Positions 23,865 to 33,430 are shown, counted from the stretch's first letter. The stretch: DNA of 64,000 nucleotides from Petrocella sp024636985 (GCA_024636985.1 JAGXFY010000029.1:1-64000); one strand, 5' to 3'. Numbers and translations: made by a program. Notes: generated by a model not told the origin, from the letters alone.

Positions 23865-25538
23865 TTACATTTGCTCAATCTCATCAATTCCCAGTATTAG
23901 AAAGCAATTAGAAATTACTTGTTTAACGGCAAGCACAAGATTATATCTAGCAACCATTAAATCATTTGAGTCAGCATTTAAGACAGAATGATTATGATAA
24001 AACTTTGAAAATTTTTGTGTTACACTAAATAAATATGTAGCAACAATATGTGGACTTAAATGATTCATTGCTGAATGGATAACATCTTTCATTTTGCTTA
24101 TTTCAATAATAAGCTCTAATTCTTCAACTGCTTCTAATAGCTCATATTGCACTTTATCAGCTATTACATTATTCATTTTTCGTTCTATAGACTTGATTCT
24201 TGCAAAACTATATTGCAAATAGGGTCCACTATCACCTTCAAAACTTAAAGCACTTTCCCAGTCGAAAGTAACATTTTTGTCATTCGAAGTTTTCAAAATC
24301 GAATATTTTACCGCGCCATAAGCGATGGCTTTTGCAGTTTCCTCATCAACTTCTCCTCTTCTTTTCAAGATTTCATCCTTAGCTTTTTCAAGTGCCTCTT
24401 CCATAAAATCTTCTAATAAAACAACAGTGCCACTTCTCGTTGCCATCTTACCTTCTGCCAATAGTACAAAAGAATAATGTACCGGTTCTGGCGCTTTATA
24501 TCCAAGAACATCTAATGCAGCTTCAATTTGCTTATGGTATAGTTTTTGGTCTTCGCCTAAGATAATAATGTTTTTATCTTTCTCCATATTTACTTTATCA
24601 ATCGTATATGCAATATCTCTTAGAGGATAAAGAGAGGTTTTATCTTTTCTAGTTAAAATTAAATATGGTGATTTCGTTGGTAGGTCATACTTTGCCTGAT
24701 TAAGAGCATAACGTCCACCTTCATCTTCTTCAAGGTATCCTGTCCCTTTGAAATCTTCTATAACCTCATTCAATCTTTCGTTAAATAAATAGTCAGATTC
24801 ATAATCAAAAACATCATATTCTATTCCTAGCATTTTAAAAATAGCCGTTTGTCCATCTATACAAATTTGAACTAGTTTTCGAAATTCATCTCTTACTTCC
24901 TTATTGCGATTTTCCAATTGGTAAAGCAACTCAAATACTTCTTCTTCGATAGCAGGATTCTCTTTTAATTGATTATTGAAATCAACATATATGTCCAACA
25001 AATCCTTGAATGTTACCTTGCTTTTATCCTTTGACCCTAATAGTAGCATCGCTATTTGTTTACCTATATCATTGACAAAATAATGTACTTCTACATCATA
25101 ACCTTCAAATTTAAGTAATCTTACAATTGTATCCCCAACCATTGCATTACGAGCTCTTCCGACATGGGGTGATGCATTAGGATTAATACTTGTATGCTCT
25201 ATTAATACAGATTTTCCATTCCCTGATTCACTTGATCCATAATGCTCTTTTCGTTCTAGTACTTCTTCAATTACAGTTCGAAATAATTGCTCATTTTCAA
25301 TATAACAATTAAGATAGCCACCTTTAACTTCCGTCTTATTAATAAACTCTAGTTCATTAATTATTGTACTTAATTCTAGAGCAATTTCACCAGGAGATCT
25401 CCGAAACACTCTCGAAAAAGTAAAACATGGTATAGATATATGACCAGTTTCAACATCTGGAGTAACTGAAAATACAACATCAATTTCAGAATACTTTTGT
25501 TCGATTTTTTTCTTGATTGCTTCTTTAAAATAATTCAT
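23865..25538 (-). CDS. argS: Arginyl-tRNA synthetase
   Basis: 557 residues. Class I synthetase charging tRNA-Arg. N-terminal ArgS-specific domain (about 1-100); HIGH-type motif in TSINPNASPHVGRARNAMVGD near 115-135; ILGEDQKLYHKQIEAALDVLG; KMSKS region present as EGKMATRSGTVV near 360; C-terminal DALR anticodon-binding helices to the end (KFSKFYHNHSVL). GGAG precedes the ATG. It is regulated by a T-box leader just upstream. Unusually it sits inside the segment bounded by the long direct repeats, and a scrap of its 3' end is found again at 32838-32845 and just beyond. Confidence 0.96.
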   Translation of the reverse strand: MNYFKEAIKKKIEQKYSEIDVVFSVTPDVETGHISIPCFTFSRVFRRSPGEIALELSTIINELEFINKTEVKGGYLNCYIENEQLFRTVIEEVLERKEHYGSSESGNGKSVLIEHTSINPNASPHVGRARNAMVGDTIVRLLKFEGYDVEVHYFVNDIGKQIAMLLLGSKDKSKVTFKDLLDIYVDFNNQLKENPAIEEEVFELLYQLENRNKEVRDEFRKLVQICIDGQTAIFKMLGIEYDVFDYESDYLFNERLNEVIEDFKGTGYLEEDEGGRYALNQAKYDLPTKSPYLILTRKDKTSLYPLRDIAYTIDKVNMEKDKNIIILGEDQKLYHKQIEAALDVLGYKAPEPVHYSFVLLAEGKMATRSGTVVLLEDFMEEALEKAKDEILKRRGEVDEETAKAIAYGAVKYSILKTSNDKNVTFDWESALSFEGDSGPYLQYSFARIKSIERKMNNVIADKVQYELLEAVEELELIIEISKMKDVIHSAMNHLSPHIVATYLFSVTQKFSKFYHNHSVLNADSNDLMVARYNLVLAVKQVISNCFLILGIDEIEQM

Positions 25539-25555
25539 AGAATCTCCTTTTTCTT

Positions 25556-25810
25556 TAAAAATAAAAAGAACCTACATCTCAAACAAGAGACGAAGGTTCG
25601 CGGTACCACTCTAATTGCAATATACAAACTTCATATATTGCCACTTTAATATCTTTATCGCAGATTTACGGCTTCAACCATTACAAAATTGTATTTTTTA
25701 TGAAGCTACTCCTCAGCTCTTTTCGAGAATATTTTGTCATCAAGCTCACACCAACCTTGACTCGCTATCACAAATTATTATTCTTTACTTTCTGATTCAA
25801 CGTATTTGTT
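25556..25810 (-). promoter_or_regulatory. T-box leader of argS
   Basis: The minus strand carries the conserved T-box core AGAGTGGTACCGCG (25612-25599), followed directly by a terminator GAACCT...AGGTTC (25599-25568, inner TCTC/GAGA) and TTTTTATTTTT. Upstream, TTGCAATATA-type and other stems belong to stem I and III. T-boxes sense uncharged tRNA, here tRNA-Arg. The specifier codon could not be placed confidently. Confidence 0.9.
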
Positions 25811-25861
25811 TTATTAATTTACATATTTATAACATATGTATTTATTTGTGTCAATCATAAT

Positions 25862-26378
25862 TTTTGAAAACAAAATAGATTCAAAGATATCCAAAGATAT
25901 CCACTTCTAAATTTAGCACTTATTAAAAAGATTATCTCGCTTTCCTTATCTCTCTATATTTCAAAGCTCAATCTCAACCCCAAGCAAAATCTCCTGTTAT
26001 CAACCGTTTATTCCTAAAATTGACAATATCCACACCAAAGCATAAAACCTTAGTTTTCAAAAGGAACTGGGCAAATATCACTAGTGTTTTTCTGATATTC
26101 TCACTGCACATTCCACATGTGTCGACTACAAGATCTCAGACAGTTACAACTAAGAATCTATACCTATAAATATTAGTAAAAGATTGCTTAAATAGTCAAA
26201 CATTATAATATTTTGCGTCCCCATAAATTTCAATTTGTAGGGTACTCATTCCAACAATAATTGACGCCAGATTCGCTTGCCATTTAAGCTAATGGTATCC
26301 AACCCTGATACCAATAGATTTAATAATGAAATTAAACTTAAACTTCTACTTTCATCTTTAATTTTAATATTTCTTGAT
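25862..26378. other. 517-base gap between argS leader and zinc-ribbon gene
   Basis: AT-rich with no start codon plus ribosome site leading into a credible gene. Short open stretches on the minus strand (about 26210-26380) end in frames that look protein-like but have no start and an internal stop, so a decayed gene end is possible. The argS promoter must lie at its left edge. Confidence 0.4.
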
Positions 26379-28061
26379 TTATTGCTTATACTCAAACACA
26401 ACCATATTCCAATCCGTGTAGCCACTACCATCTGTATATTTATTAATTAGATCCTGAGGTGCATTATCTAAAGAATTAATATAATTATATGCTTCTGTTT
26501 GCTGTTCATATACAAACATAACCATATTCCAATCCGTCATACCATTGTCTGTATACTCGCCATAGGCATACTCTTTGATTTTTGAGTCGGCACTTTCAAT
26601 AAACTCTAGATATGCCTCGTATTGTTGATCGTACACAAACTGAATCATATTCCAATCACTTCCATCATTGTCAGTGTACTCTTGATAGGCATAGTTTTTA
26701 ATTAGTGAATCTTCTTTGTTCATCATATAATTATATGCTTCCACTTGTTGCTTATATACATAGTCGCTCATCTTTGTATCATCAGGCCATTCCTTTTTCG
26801 AGTATTCTCCTATCGCATAGAGTTCTTCCTCTGTTGTCTTGATTGGTATAGAATTAGCTGTAGAAATATCGATACTTATTTCAATTTTCCCGCTTGTGTT
26901 CATAATACTATCATCAGAAACATCAATTAGAAACAAATACTCAATTTCTATTGATGGAATTGTGATCGTATTACCTAACAACGCCTTATAACTCTCTATA
27001 CCTGTCAATTCACCATAAATTTCTACAAAATCATTTTCTAAAATCCTATCCTCCCCTTCCTCTCTCTTCTTAAATTCTGCATAGATAATACTGTCATTAG
27101 AATCAATTTCTATTCTAAACATTCTACCATTTGAATATTCTTGTACCTGTATCACCTTTCCTTTAAACTTAGCACGTCGGCCTTCATATATTTCCGGATT
27201 TCTATTAATATCTGTGTAAAGATATTCTTCGCATGATTCTATATATTCTTTTTGAGTGGCTTCAGATTCTAGCTTAGCCTCCATCTCATATGCATCCTTG
27301 GCTTTTTTTAGCTCTTGTGCTTCTCTTACTTTTTTTTCTTCTTCTGCTTCCCTTGCATTTTTTTCATTTTCTGCATCTTTAGATTCTTTTTCAGCTTTAA
27401 GTTGCTCAGCTAAAAGGGCTTCTTCTTTCTCTCTCGCCGCTCTTTCAGCCTCAGCAATCTGCCTTTGTACTCTTGACTCTTCATTCCTAATCTCTTCTTG
27501 CACAATGAAACTTTCAGAATGTAATGAATCAATGCCCGTGTATATATTACTTCCCAAAAAAAGAAGTATTATCCACCCAATTATTGTAAAAATAATTTTT
27601 TCCCTTTTAAATAGCGGAACTTTTTCCCTTATTTTTTTGAATACGATAATAATTCCAGGTAAGACAAACATAAGAAAGATTGAACAAATATACTTTGCCT
27701 TATATATGAATTCATCTTTACTTGATGCTTCACTCCCAATTCCAACAAAGAGTACTACAATAAGTAATACAAAAATCACCGTAACAAGGTAGATAATTCT
27801 GAAGGTCTTAACAATAGTACTTCGGATACTTCCTGTCCCAGTCTTTATGTTTTTGTGGGAAGGGTTAATATTGTTTATATTACTTTTCTCAGCATCTATA
27901 TTGTCGTCACTACTATTTGATCGCAAAGCAGCCTCTAAATTCTTAGATTCACCCTGCCTAGGATTATCAAATTGATTAATGTTTTCGTTATTAGCACCAC
28001 ACTTAGGACAGAATTTCATTTCATCTGACATCAATGTTTCACAATTAATACACTTTTTCAT
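26379..28061 (-). CDS. Zinc-ribbon, coiled-coil membrane protein with C-terminal repeats
   Basis: 560 residues. A zinc ribbon at 1-25 (CINCETLMSDEMKFCPKCG); a polar linker; three hydrophobic helices (about 85-107, 125-141, 153-175); a long charged coiled coil of Glu, Lys, Ala (about 185-270); a compact beta-rich domain (about 280-370, GRRAKFKGKVIQVQEYSNG) that may be an OB-like fold; and at the C-terminus about three to four repeats of ~38 residues containing Y-x-E-Y-[TS] ... DWNM-x-x-F-V-Y-x-Q-Q-x-E-A-Y (from about 425). No function can be assigned. GGGGAT precedes the ATG. It lies inside the repeat-bounded island. Confidence 0.8.
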   Translation of the reverse strand: MKKCINCETLMSDEMKFCPKCGANNENINQFDNPRQGESKNLEAALRSNSSDDNIDAEKSNINNINPSHKNIKTGTGSIRSTIVKTFRIIYLVTVIFVLLIVVLFVGIGSEASSKDEFIYKAKYICSIFLMFVLPGIIIVFKKIREKVPLFKREKIIFTIIGWIILLFLGSNIYTGIDSLHSESFIVQEEIRNEESRVQRQIAEAERAAREKEEALLAEQLKAEKESKDAENEKNAREAEEEKKVREAQELKKAKDAYEMEAKLESEATQKEYIESCEEYLYTDINRNPEIYEGRRAKFKGKVIQVQEYSNGRMFRIEIDSNDSIIYAEFKKREEGEDRILENDFVEIYGELTGIESYKALLGNTITIPSIEIEYLFLIDVSDDSIMNTSGKIEISIDISTANSIPIKTTEEELYAIGEYSKKEWPDDTKMSDYVYKQQVEAYNYMMNKEDSLIKNYAYQEYTDNDGSDWNMIQFVYDQQYEAYLEFIESADSKIKEYAYGEYTDNGMTDWNMVMFVYEQQTEAYNYINSLDNAPQDLINKYTDGSGYTDWNMVVFEYKQ

Positions 28062-28372
28062 TGTAACTATCCCCTTTTAGACTTTCCTGACAATAAAGTG
28101 ATTGAAGATTTAGCGACTTAACTACTTTTGAACTAACTTTTGCATTAACTTATGTATCCTTCTAGGTTAATTATCATAGCGTATCTCCATAATATGCAAA
28201 GTAAACCTGCGTTAATGAATTTATTAGCACCTTTGCTTCATCTAGTGATTTCTATACTTCAACTTTTAAATTTCAATATGTAAGGGATATAATGATTTAT
28301 AACATTGAGTTAATAATTCAGCTAATCAGCACATTCTAGTTTGTATAAGAAGTAATATATAATCTGAAATAT
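28062..28372. other. Gap with no visible gene
   Basis: About 310 AT-rich bases between two minus-strand genes. No tRNA, clear terminator or start signal was found; a promoter for the zinc-ribbon gene must lie at its left end. Confidence 0.5.
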
Positions 28373-31300
28373 TTAATCTAAATTTGAATCCATCGCAATC
28401 AATTTCTCATACATATAATTTAAATCATTATCATCAAATGATTTCCCTGAGAAAGTTTCAATACATAAATTCTCTATTTGCACATAATTAACCTTTGGAA
28501 TCTTATCTATATACTTAGATAGAAGTTCTAGTATTTGCTCTTTCTTTTTTAACATAATTGTTCCTATATAATCATCATCTAATGAACTCCCTATCTTCTC
28601 TCTGTACTTTCCATATCCCCATAACAATTCAAATATATTATCAATCCCATTATATTCAGACTCTTCTATAACCGTATAATTAAACTCATTATCAAAACAG
28701 TTCAAGAATTGGATATCCAAATCTATTGGGAATGGCATCATTGTATTATTAGATTCATCTTCCAAATCTTCATCAATTACTTTCTTTATAATATTTAACA
28801 TCTCGAATGGCGCATTAAATCCTCTTGGAGATATTTCATTTGCACCTGTTTCAATTGCAATTACCAAATAATTATAGTCCTGGGTTGTGATTGAAGAGCA
28901 ATAGTAAAAAAACTCAATCAATTCTTGTGGATTTACTACGTCTAATTCATGCGCAATAATTGGATAATATTTCAAAACACCTTCTTGATAATATGTCTTA
29001 GGAAATGTAATTGTAAACTCTTCTGCAAGCTTACTTAAAGCTAATTCTGAGTTAACCATTAAGTCTCTTTTTTGGGCCTTATACCAAGTGTTTATTGTAT
29101 ATTTATTGAAGTATTTACTCGGTTTATGTTCTTTGTAATATAAGCATGCAGCTTCAAGTAACTCAATATTTTCTTTTTCACTCATCATAATTGCTTTATG
29201 TTCGTCTAGTAAACTACCTTGTTCATCAACAATACTTTCAAAATACTCTTGCATCGAACTCAAAGCGCTTTTCGCATTCATCAAATTGACAAGTGCTAAT
29301 CTACTTTGATCTTTATCTCGTTGCAAATATCCAACAAACTGACTGTTGAAATTCTGGAAGCTACTAAAATAGCTGTTTTTTATTTTATCGAATCCTTTTT
29401 TAAGTATATAACTATTCTCAAAAGGTCTATTTTGATTTGGATATCCTACTTCTCGAACAAGATCTCTATTAATATCAATAACTAAGAATCCAATTTCATT
29501 CGGTATACTACCTTGTGGTTTACTTCCAAGCACATTACATATAAAATACACACATTTTCTCATTATAGAATTGATTTTTTTTCTTACACTAAACCAGTGT
29601 TCAAGCCATTCATATACACTATCGCATTCATAGTTGCTCATTATTGCTTTATTCCATAATGATGTGAAATCTTGTTTGAACATCATTACAATGTTTTTTA
29701 TCGGCATAGCTTTATGTGCATCATCAGGAATTTTGTATCCAGACAAAATGTCTAAGCTAGGCTTGATTGCATCAGCACAATATAACTCGTATATCGGAAG
29801 AGTCTTGCAAATTATTTTTAATCTAGAAACACTTTCTTCATTTGCTTTTTTTACATCATTTAGTGACAGTAGATACTTTACATGTATTCTTTTATCTTTA
29901 TCATTAACATTCAGTTCCAAAGAATCTGTGCTTTTAATCAAGTACGATACAATTATATCTATATTGTTTCCAACAAACGAACTAAACTTATCCTTATTAC
30001 TTAAAAAACATGTATACATGAGATTTGACACATCATCACTTTCATGATTATCAATGTTCAGCCATATCTCATTTAAGTCTATAGACGATGATAAGTTAAA
30101 CCTCTTATCTATATTAATCAACCAATATGCAATCGGAGAATATGCTGAAATATCATTTGGCATATTCATATCCTTTAACTTGCTAAATAAAGCCTCACAA
30201 AAGAAGTAAATATCCATTTCCGAAACCACAATCTTAGGTACCGAGTCTCTTAGGTCACACAAATATTGAATATTACTGTTTTCAGGATCAGTTTTTTTCA
30301 TTTCATCTAGAATATTTACTTGGAAATCGAAATCATCAAATTTCGTAAAAGGGTTAAGTTCAGTTGAAAAAATAAAAAGTCCACCATGATTATTAGCATC
30401 GTCAAATGATTCCTTATTCTGAAGATAATAGTTCATAACACTTCCTAAAAGCAATCCTCTTAATGCCGTTAAATATAGTGATAATTCATCAAATGTCATT
30501 ATATTCTCAACGACTTTAGGATAAAAGGTACTTTTATTAGAAATGAACTGAGGTAACGTTGAAAAAAGTTTTGAAAAATACCTAATATCAGTAATCATCA
30601 CCACTTTGTTAGCAGTATCCTCAATTACGACGTATTCATGTAGTCTATCTACAATGTGCTGTGATCGTACTGGATGTAACCCCTCTATATATTTATCCTC
30701 TGAATCAACCCTAATCAAAAATTCATTTTCTATACTTTTTAAAATCTCACCATAGTCTGCACTCGTATCCTCAATCAAACTTCTGATTAGCTTTGGAGCA
30801 GCAATTTTAATTCCACAAATGTCAGCAAAGCAAACTTTTCGAAGAATTTCACACTTAATTCTACCAGTTTCAGTTTTATTTATTTCAGATATTTGGTGAG
30901 CAACTCTTTCCGAAATCATTTCACCGTGTGTAAGTAAATAAATATACTCTATCAAAAGTTTTTTATCAGCTAAATGATTCCACGACTTTCTCCAATCACT
31001 CACTGAAGTGTGCAATTTATTCGCATCTCTTAAAACTTTGAATATGTTTTCAGCTTCATCTTCACTCAATAATAGTTTTATTGTTTTCAATGACTGTACA
31101 TTGCTCAAATTACCAGCATAGCTGTACCAATCATCTTCTCTTGAGGTAAGCAGAAGCTTATAATTATATGATATATCCTCTTGCATAAGTTGAGCTAATT
31201 TGTTCCATTCTATCAACTGCGAATCGAGATTATCAATGATAACAAGTGGTTTTTCTCCTAGTTTTATTCGGTTCTTAAAGTATTGCATTATACTATCTAA

Positions 31301-32308
31301 CTCTTTTACATCATTACACCATAATAATTGATATATCGTGTATTCCTTACTTAAGTTATGTGCAACTTGAAGTGCAATTGTTGTTTTACCTTGACCACTC
31401 GATGACTTGATTACCGTAACTCGATTACTAATAATTGACTCAGCTATTTCTTTTTCTAATCCTAATCTTCTTATGGGTAATTCCATTGCTATGTCTTGAG
31501 GTGTAGCCTTTTTACCTTCAAAGAAACTTTTCCCATCACTACCAGTCGATACTTCAAAATCTATTTTTTTTATCCACTTATGAGCTTCGTTTTCTACACC
31601 TTTGTTTATATCATCCTTTATTTCCTGTATTATCGAATTTAACTCAAATTTATTGATACTTTCACGTTTCTCCATCTTTTCAAGACACAATATATTTATT
31701 CCATTGGCATATAGGCTAATATTATCATTCAGTATCTCATACTTCTCAATCAACAATTTCTCAATTTCAAAGGTAAGTTGATCTTTACTGACTCTCTCAA
31801 AACTTAACTTTCCAATGAAATCTTCAAACGAAAACCCTTGCCAATTCCAATTTGAATTGGCTGTTTTGATATTATCAATTTTTTCTCTCCAACGTTTTTT
31901 TGAAGACTCATCTAGTTTGTCATCAAACAATTTACTTAAATTACCCTTGCTCACATCAAAATCATACACAAGCTTGAAAGAATGTGTTTTATCAATTAAG
32001 TATGCTTCTAAGTAATTCTTAAGTACATCTGTTAAAAAGCTGGCATCTTGTTTTACCGTAGAATACTTTAATTGGATATGCGTAATACTATTTGATTTAA
32101 TTTCGCACTTATATTTATCTATATCTTCAATTCCTTCAAGTAGAAAAGATGTATTCTTATCAACTTCAGATAAAATTAAAAAACTTGAGTATAAAAACTG
32201 ATAAGTAAATCCCGAAAGAGCAATTTGACCACCCGTTCTAGATTTTTCTAGCTCTTTCAAAGAAGTTTTAACTGGTTTCTTTTTTACTTTCCTTTTTTTC
32301 TTCCCCAT
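28373..32308 (-). CDS. Putative defence protein: nuclease-like N-terminus fused to STAND NTPase
   Basis: 1311 residues, start after GGAGGG. A basic head (MGKKKRKVKKK) is followed by GGQIALSGFTYQFLYSSF and a region with E61/D62, D64 and Q79-x-K81 (ITHIQLKYST), the order of acidic and QxK residues seen in Cap4/DUF4297-type PD-(D/E)xK nucleases. An NTPase core follows: Walker A KSSSGQGKTT at 301-310, Walker B LVIIDNLD at 355-362, and LLLTSRED at 385-392, as in STAND ATPases. The remaining ~850 residues are helical and could be a sensor array. This architecture resembles Avs-type antiphage proteins; target and partner are unknown. Single gene in the repeat-bounded island. Confidence 0.78.
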   Translation of the reverse strand: MGKKKRKVKKKPVKTSLKELEKSRTGGQIALSGFTYQFLYSSFLILSEVDKNTSFLLEGIEDIDKYKCEIKSNSITHIQLKYSTVKQDASFLTDVLKNYLEAYLIDKTHSFKLVYDFDVSKGNLSKLFDDKLDESSKKRWREKIDNIKTANSNWNWQGFSFEDFIGKLSFERVSKDQLTFEIEKLLIEKYEILNDNISLYANGINILCLEKMEKRESINKFELNSIIQEIKDDINKGVENEAHKWIKKIDFEVSTGSDGKSFFEGKKATPQDIAMELPIRRLGLEKEIAESIISNRVTVIKSSSGQGKTTIALQVAHNLSKEYTIYQLLWCNDVKELDSIMQYFKNRIKLGEKPLVIIDNLDSQLIEWNKLAQLMQEDISYNYKLLLTSREDDWYSYAGNLSNVQSLKTIKLLLSEDEAENIFKVLRDANKLHTSVSDWRKSWNHLADKKLLIEYIYLLTHGEMISERVAHQISEINKTETGRIKCEILRKVCFADICGIKIAAPKLIRSLIEDTSADYGEILKSIENEFLIRVDSEDKYIEGLHPVRSQHIVDRLHEYVVIEDTANKVVMITDIRYFSKLFSTLPQFISNKSTFYPKVVENIMTFDELSLYLTALRGLLLGSVMNYYLQNKESFDDANNHGGLFIFSTELNPFTKFDDFDFQVNILDEMKKTDPENSNIQYLCDLRDSVPKIVVSEMDIYFFCEALFSKLKDMNMPNDISAYSPIAYWLINIDKRFNLSSSIDLNEIWLNIDNHESDDVSNLMYTCFLSNKDKFSSFVGNNIDIIVSYLIKSTDSLELNVNDKDKRIHVKYLLSLNDVKKANEESVSRLKIICKTLPIYELYCADAIKPSLDILSGYKIPDDAHKAMPIKNIVMMFKQDFTSLWNKAIMSNYECDSVYEWLEHWFSVRKKINSIMRKCVYFICNVLGSKPQGSIPNEIGFLVIDINRDLVREVGYPNQNRPFENSYILKKGFDKIKNSYFSSFQNFNSQFVGYLQRDKDQSRLALVNLMNAKSALSSMQEYFESIVDEQGSLLDEHKAIMMSEKENIELLEAACLYYKEHKPSKYFNKYTINTWYKAQKRDLMVNSELALSKLAEEFTITFPKTYYQEGVLKYYPIIAHELDVVNPQELIEFFYYCSSITTQDYNYLVIAIETGANEISPRGFNAPFEMLNIIKKVIDEDLEDESNNTMMPFPIDLDIQFLNCFDNEFNYTVIEESEYNGIDNIFELLWGYGKYREKIGSSLDDDYIGTIMLKKKEQILELLSKYIDKIPKVNYVQIENLCIETFSGKSFDDNDLNYMYEKLIAMDSNLD

Positions 32309-32607
32309 AATCCCTCCATTTGTATGTTGGTTCCTTTATAAATCTCATTAGCTGTGTCTGTATATTTTATAATTGATTTTCAACAGCATTAACTGGCCAA
32401 TCTGTAGGCTTAATTATTCAAATTAAAATAATCAATTGTCATAGTTCTTTATAAATGTTCTTAGAATACTAAACATGCACACAAATCAGAATATGCAATA
32501 GTATTGCGAAAAACCTCAGTTATTTATTATAAGGTTCACCCTACATAATCCCAATAATTATATGTTTATGATCCGAACACCTGCACAATAAAGGTCAATA
32601 GTTCTTT

Positions 32608-32730
32608 GAAATAAAAAGGACCATAAGCAAAACAGTCTTCATAACTGTCGCCTTGGTCCATAGAGGTCATCTGTATATCCTAATATGATGTTTCCAATTG
32701 ATGATACTCCCCTATCCCAATTAGCTCTTA
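32608..32730 (-). ncRNA. Predicted small RNA, copy 2
   Basis: Homologous to the RNA at 23645-23767 and of equal length. Promoter (32737-32765), first hairpin and terminator (GGACC / GGTCC with TTTTTATTTC) are all preserved. Changes fall mainly in the 5' single-stranded stretch and the loop side of the terminator stem (GGCGACAGT for GGCAACAGT). Preservation of all signals in both copies suggests a working RNA. Confidence 0.72.
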
Positions 32731-32736
32731 ACAATA

Positions 32737-32765
32737 ATTATAGCTTTCTTTGTTGCGTTTGCCAA
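32737..32765 (-). promoter_or_regulatory. Sigma-A promoter of sRNA copy 2
   Basis: TTGGCA (32765-32760), 17 nt, TATAAT (32742-32737) on the minus strand; identical boxes and spacing to copy 1. Confidence 0.82.
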
Positions 32766-32890
32766 TACCGTTTACGCCTTCTTTTATAGGATATGTTTAG
32801 AATAGTAAACAGCCCGATAAATCTAAATTTGTAGTTACTCAATCTATATAACTCTAAAGATTAAATAACAACACAAATATCTAACAGAGC

Positions 32891-33403
32891 TTAAGATTTT
32901 TCTTTCTTGCTTTGTAATAATACGGCTAACATAATGATTACAACTTTTACCAGGACTGTTAAAAATGGTGGTATCTTTGCTGCAATCAAAATACCTTCGA
33001 TCATCTGGAGCATGTCGATGCCCATTCTTATAAACACTTCTTTTGACTTTTCAATCATGGTCTTCTTGTTCAAGAATCCCCCTTTGTCATGAATTTCTTC
33101 GCCAATGAATAGATTTTCATATACCAATAAATCATTGATGCTGTTCAATTCCTGATGTATGAATCGAATGCCTGCTTCCATGGATTTTTTCGTGGTCATA
33201 TTTTCTTGTAAGACGCCATTAATATAAATGGCGCCTTCTGTAGGTCTAAGGATACCTGCCAATATATTCATAAGTGTAGATTTTCCTGCACCATTTTCTC
33301 CAAGTAGTCCGTGAATTTCTCCTTCTTCTACTTTAAGTGATGCATGGTCTAAGGCTCTAACCACGCCAAAATCCTTTACTATGTTCTCCATTTTCAAAAA
33401 CAT
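32891..33403 (-). pseudogene. Sugar ABC ATPase start fused to ABC permease end (deletion remnant)
   Basis: The 170-codon frame begins as an RbsA/MglA-type sugar ABC ATPase: VKDFGVVRALDHASLKVEEG, Walker A GENGAGKST near 38, Q-loop FIHQELNSIND near 88. After about residue 131 (VFIRMGIDM) it changes abruptly to LQMIEGILIAAKIPPFLTVL and KVVIIMLAVLLQSKKEKS, which reads like the last helix and tail of the partner RbsC-type permease. Signature and Walker B motifs are absent, so it cannot work. A deletion of roughly 2 kb joining two neighbouring genes in frame explains it. The ATG at 33403 has GAGAGG upstream. Confidence 0.78.
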
Positions 33404-33430
33404 CTTATCAACCTCTCTTTTATCACCAAT

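Larger units (their letters stand above)
23620..23882. repeat. Long direct repeat, left copy (contains sRNA gene and argS 3' end)
   Basis: This ~263-bp stretch recurs at 32583-32845 in the same orientation. By eye there are about nine differences in the first ~215 bases, with more divergence in the last ~45. It includes the last six argS codons at its right end. The two copies bracket a ~9-kb accessory segment. Confidence 0.92.
32583..32845. repeat. Long direct repeat, right copy
   Basis: Same orientation and nearly the same sequence as 23620-23882. Its right edge (about 32815-32845) still resembles the last codons and stop region of argS (minus strand ATTGAGTAACTACAAATTTA against ATTGAGCAAATGTAAATTTT), although no argS body lies beyond. 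The gap 32309-32582 on its left shows only AT-rich upstream DNA of the 28373-32308 gene. Confidence 0.9.

Noticed and set aside
26210..26380. Possible transposase or other gene fragment
   Set aside because: Minus-strand frames look partly protein-like, but no start, no ribosome site and no recognisable motif were found; noted only as a gap.
27256..27792. 178-codon Ser/Ala-rich plus-strand frame
   Set aside because: It is the reverse of the Glu/Lys coiled coil in the zinc-ribbon gene, which always reads as Ser/Phe/Leu on the other strand.
23620..32845. Prophage or integrative element
   Set aside because: No integrase, recombinase, capsid, portal or conjugation gene is seen between the repeats.
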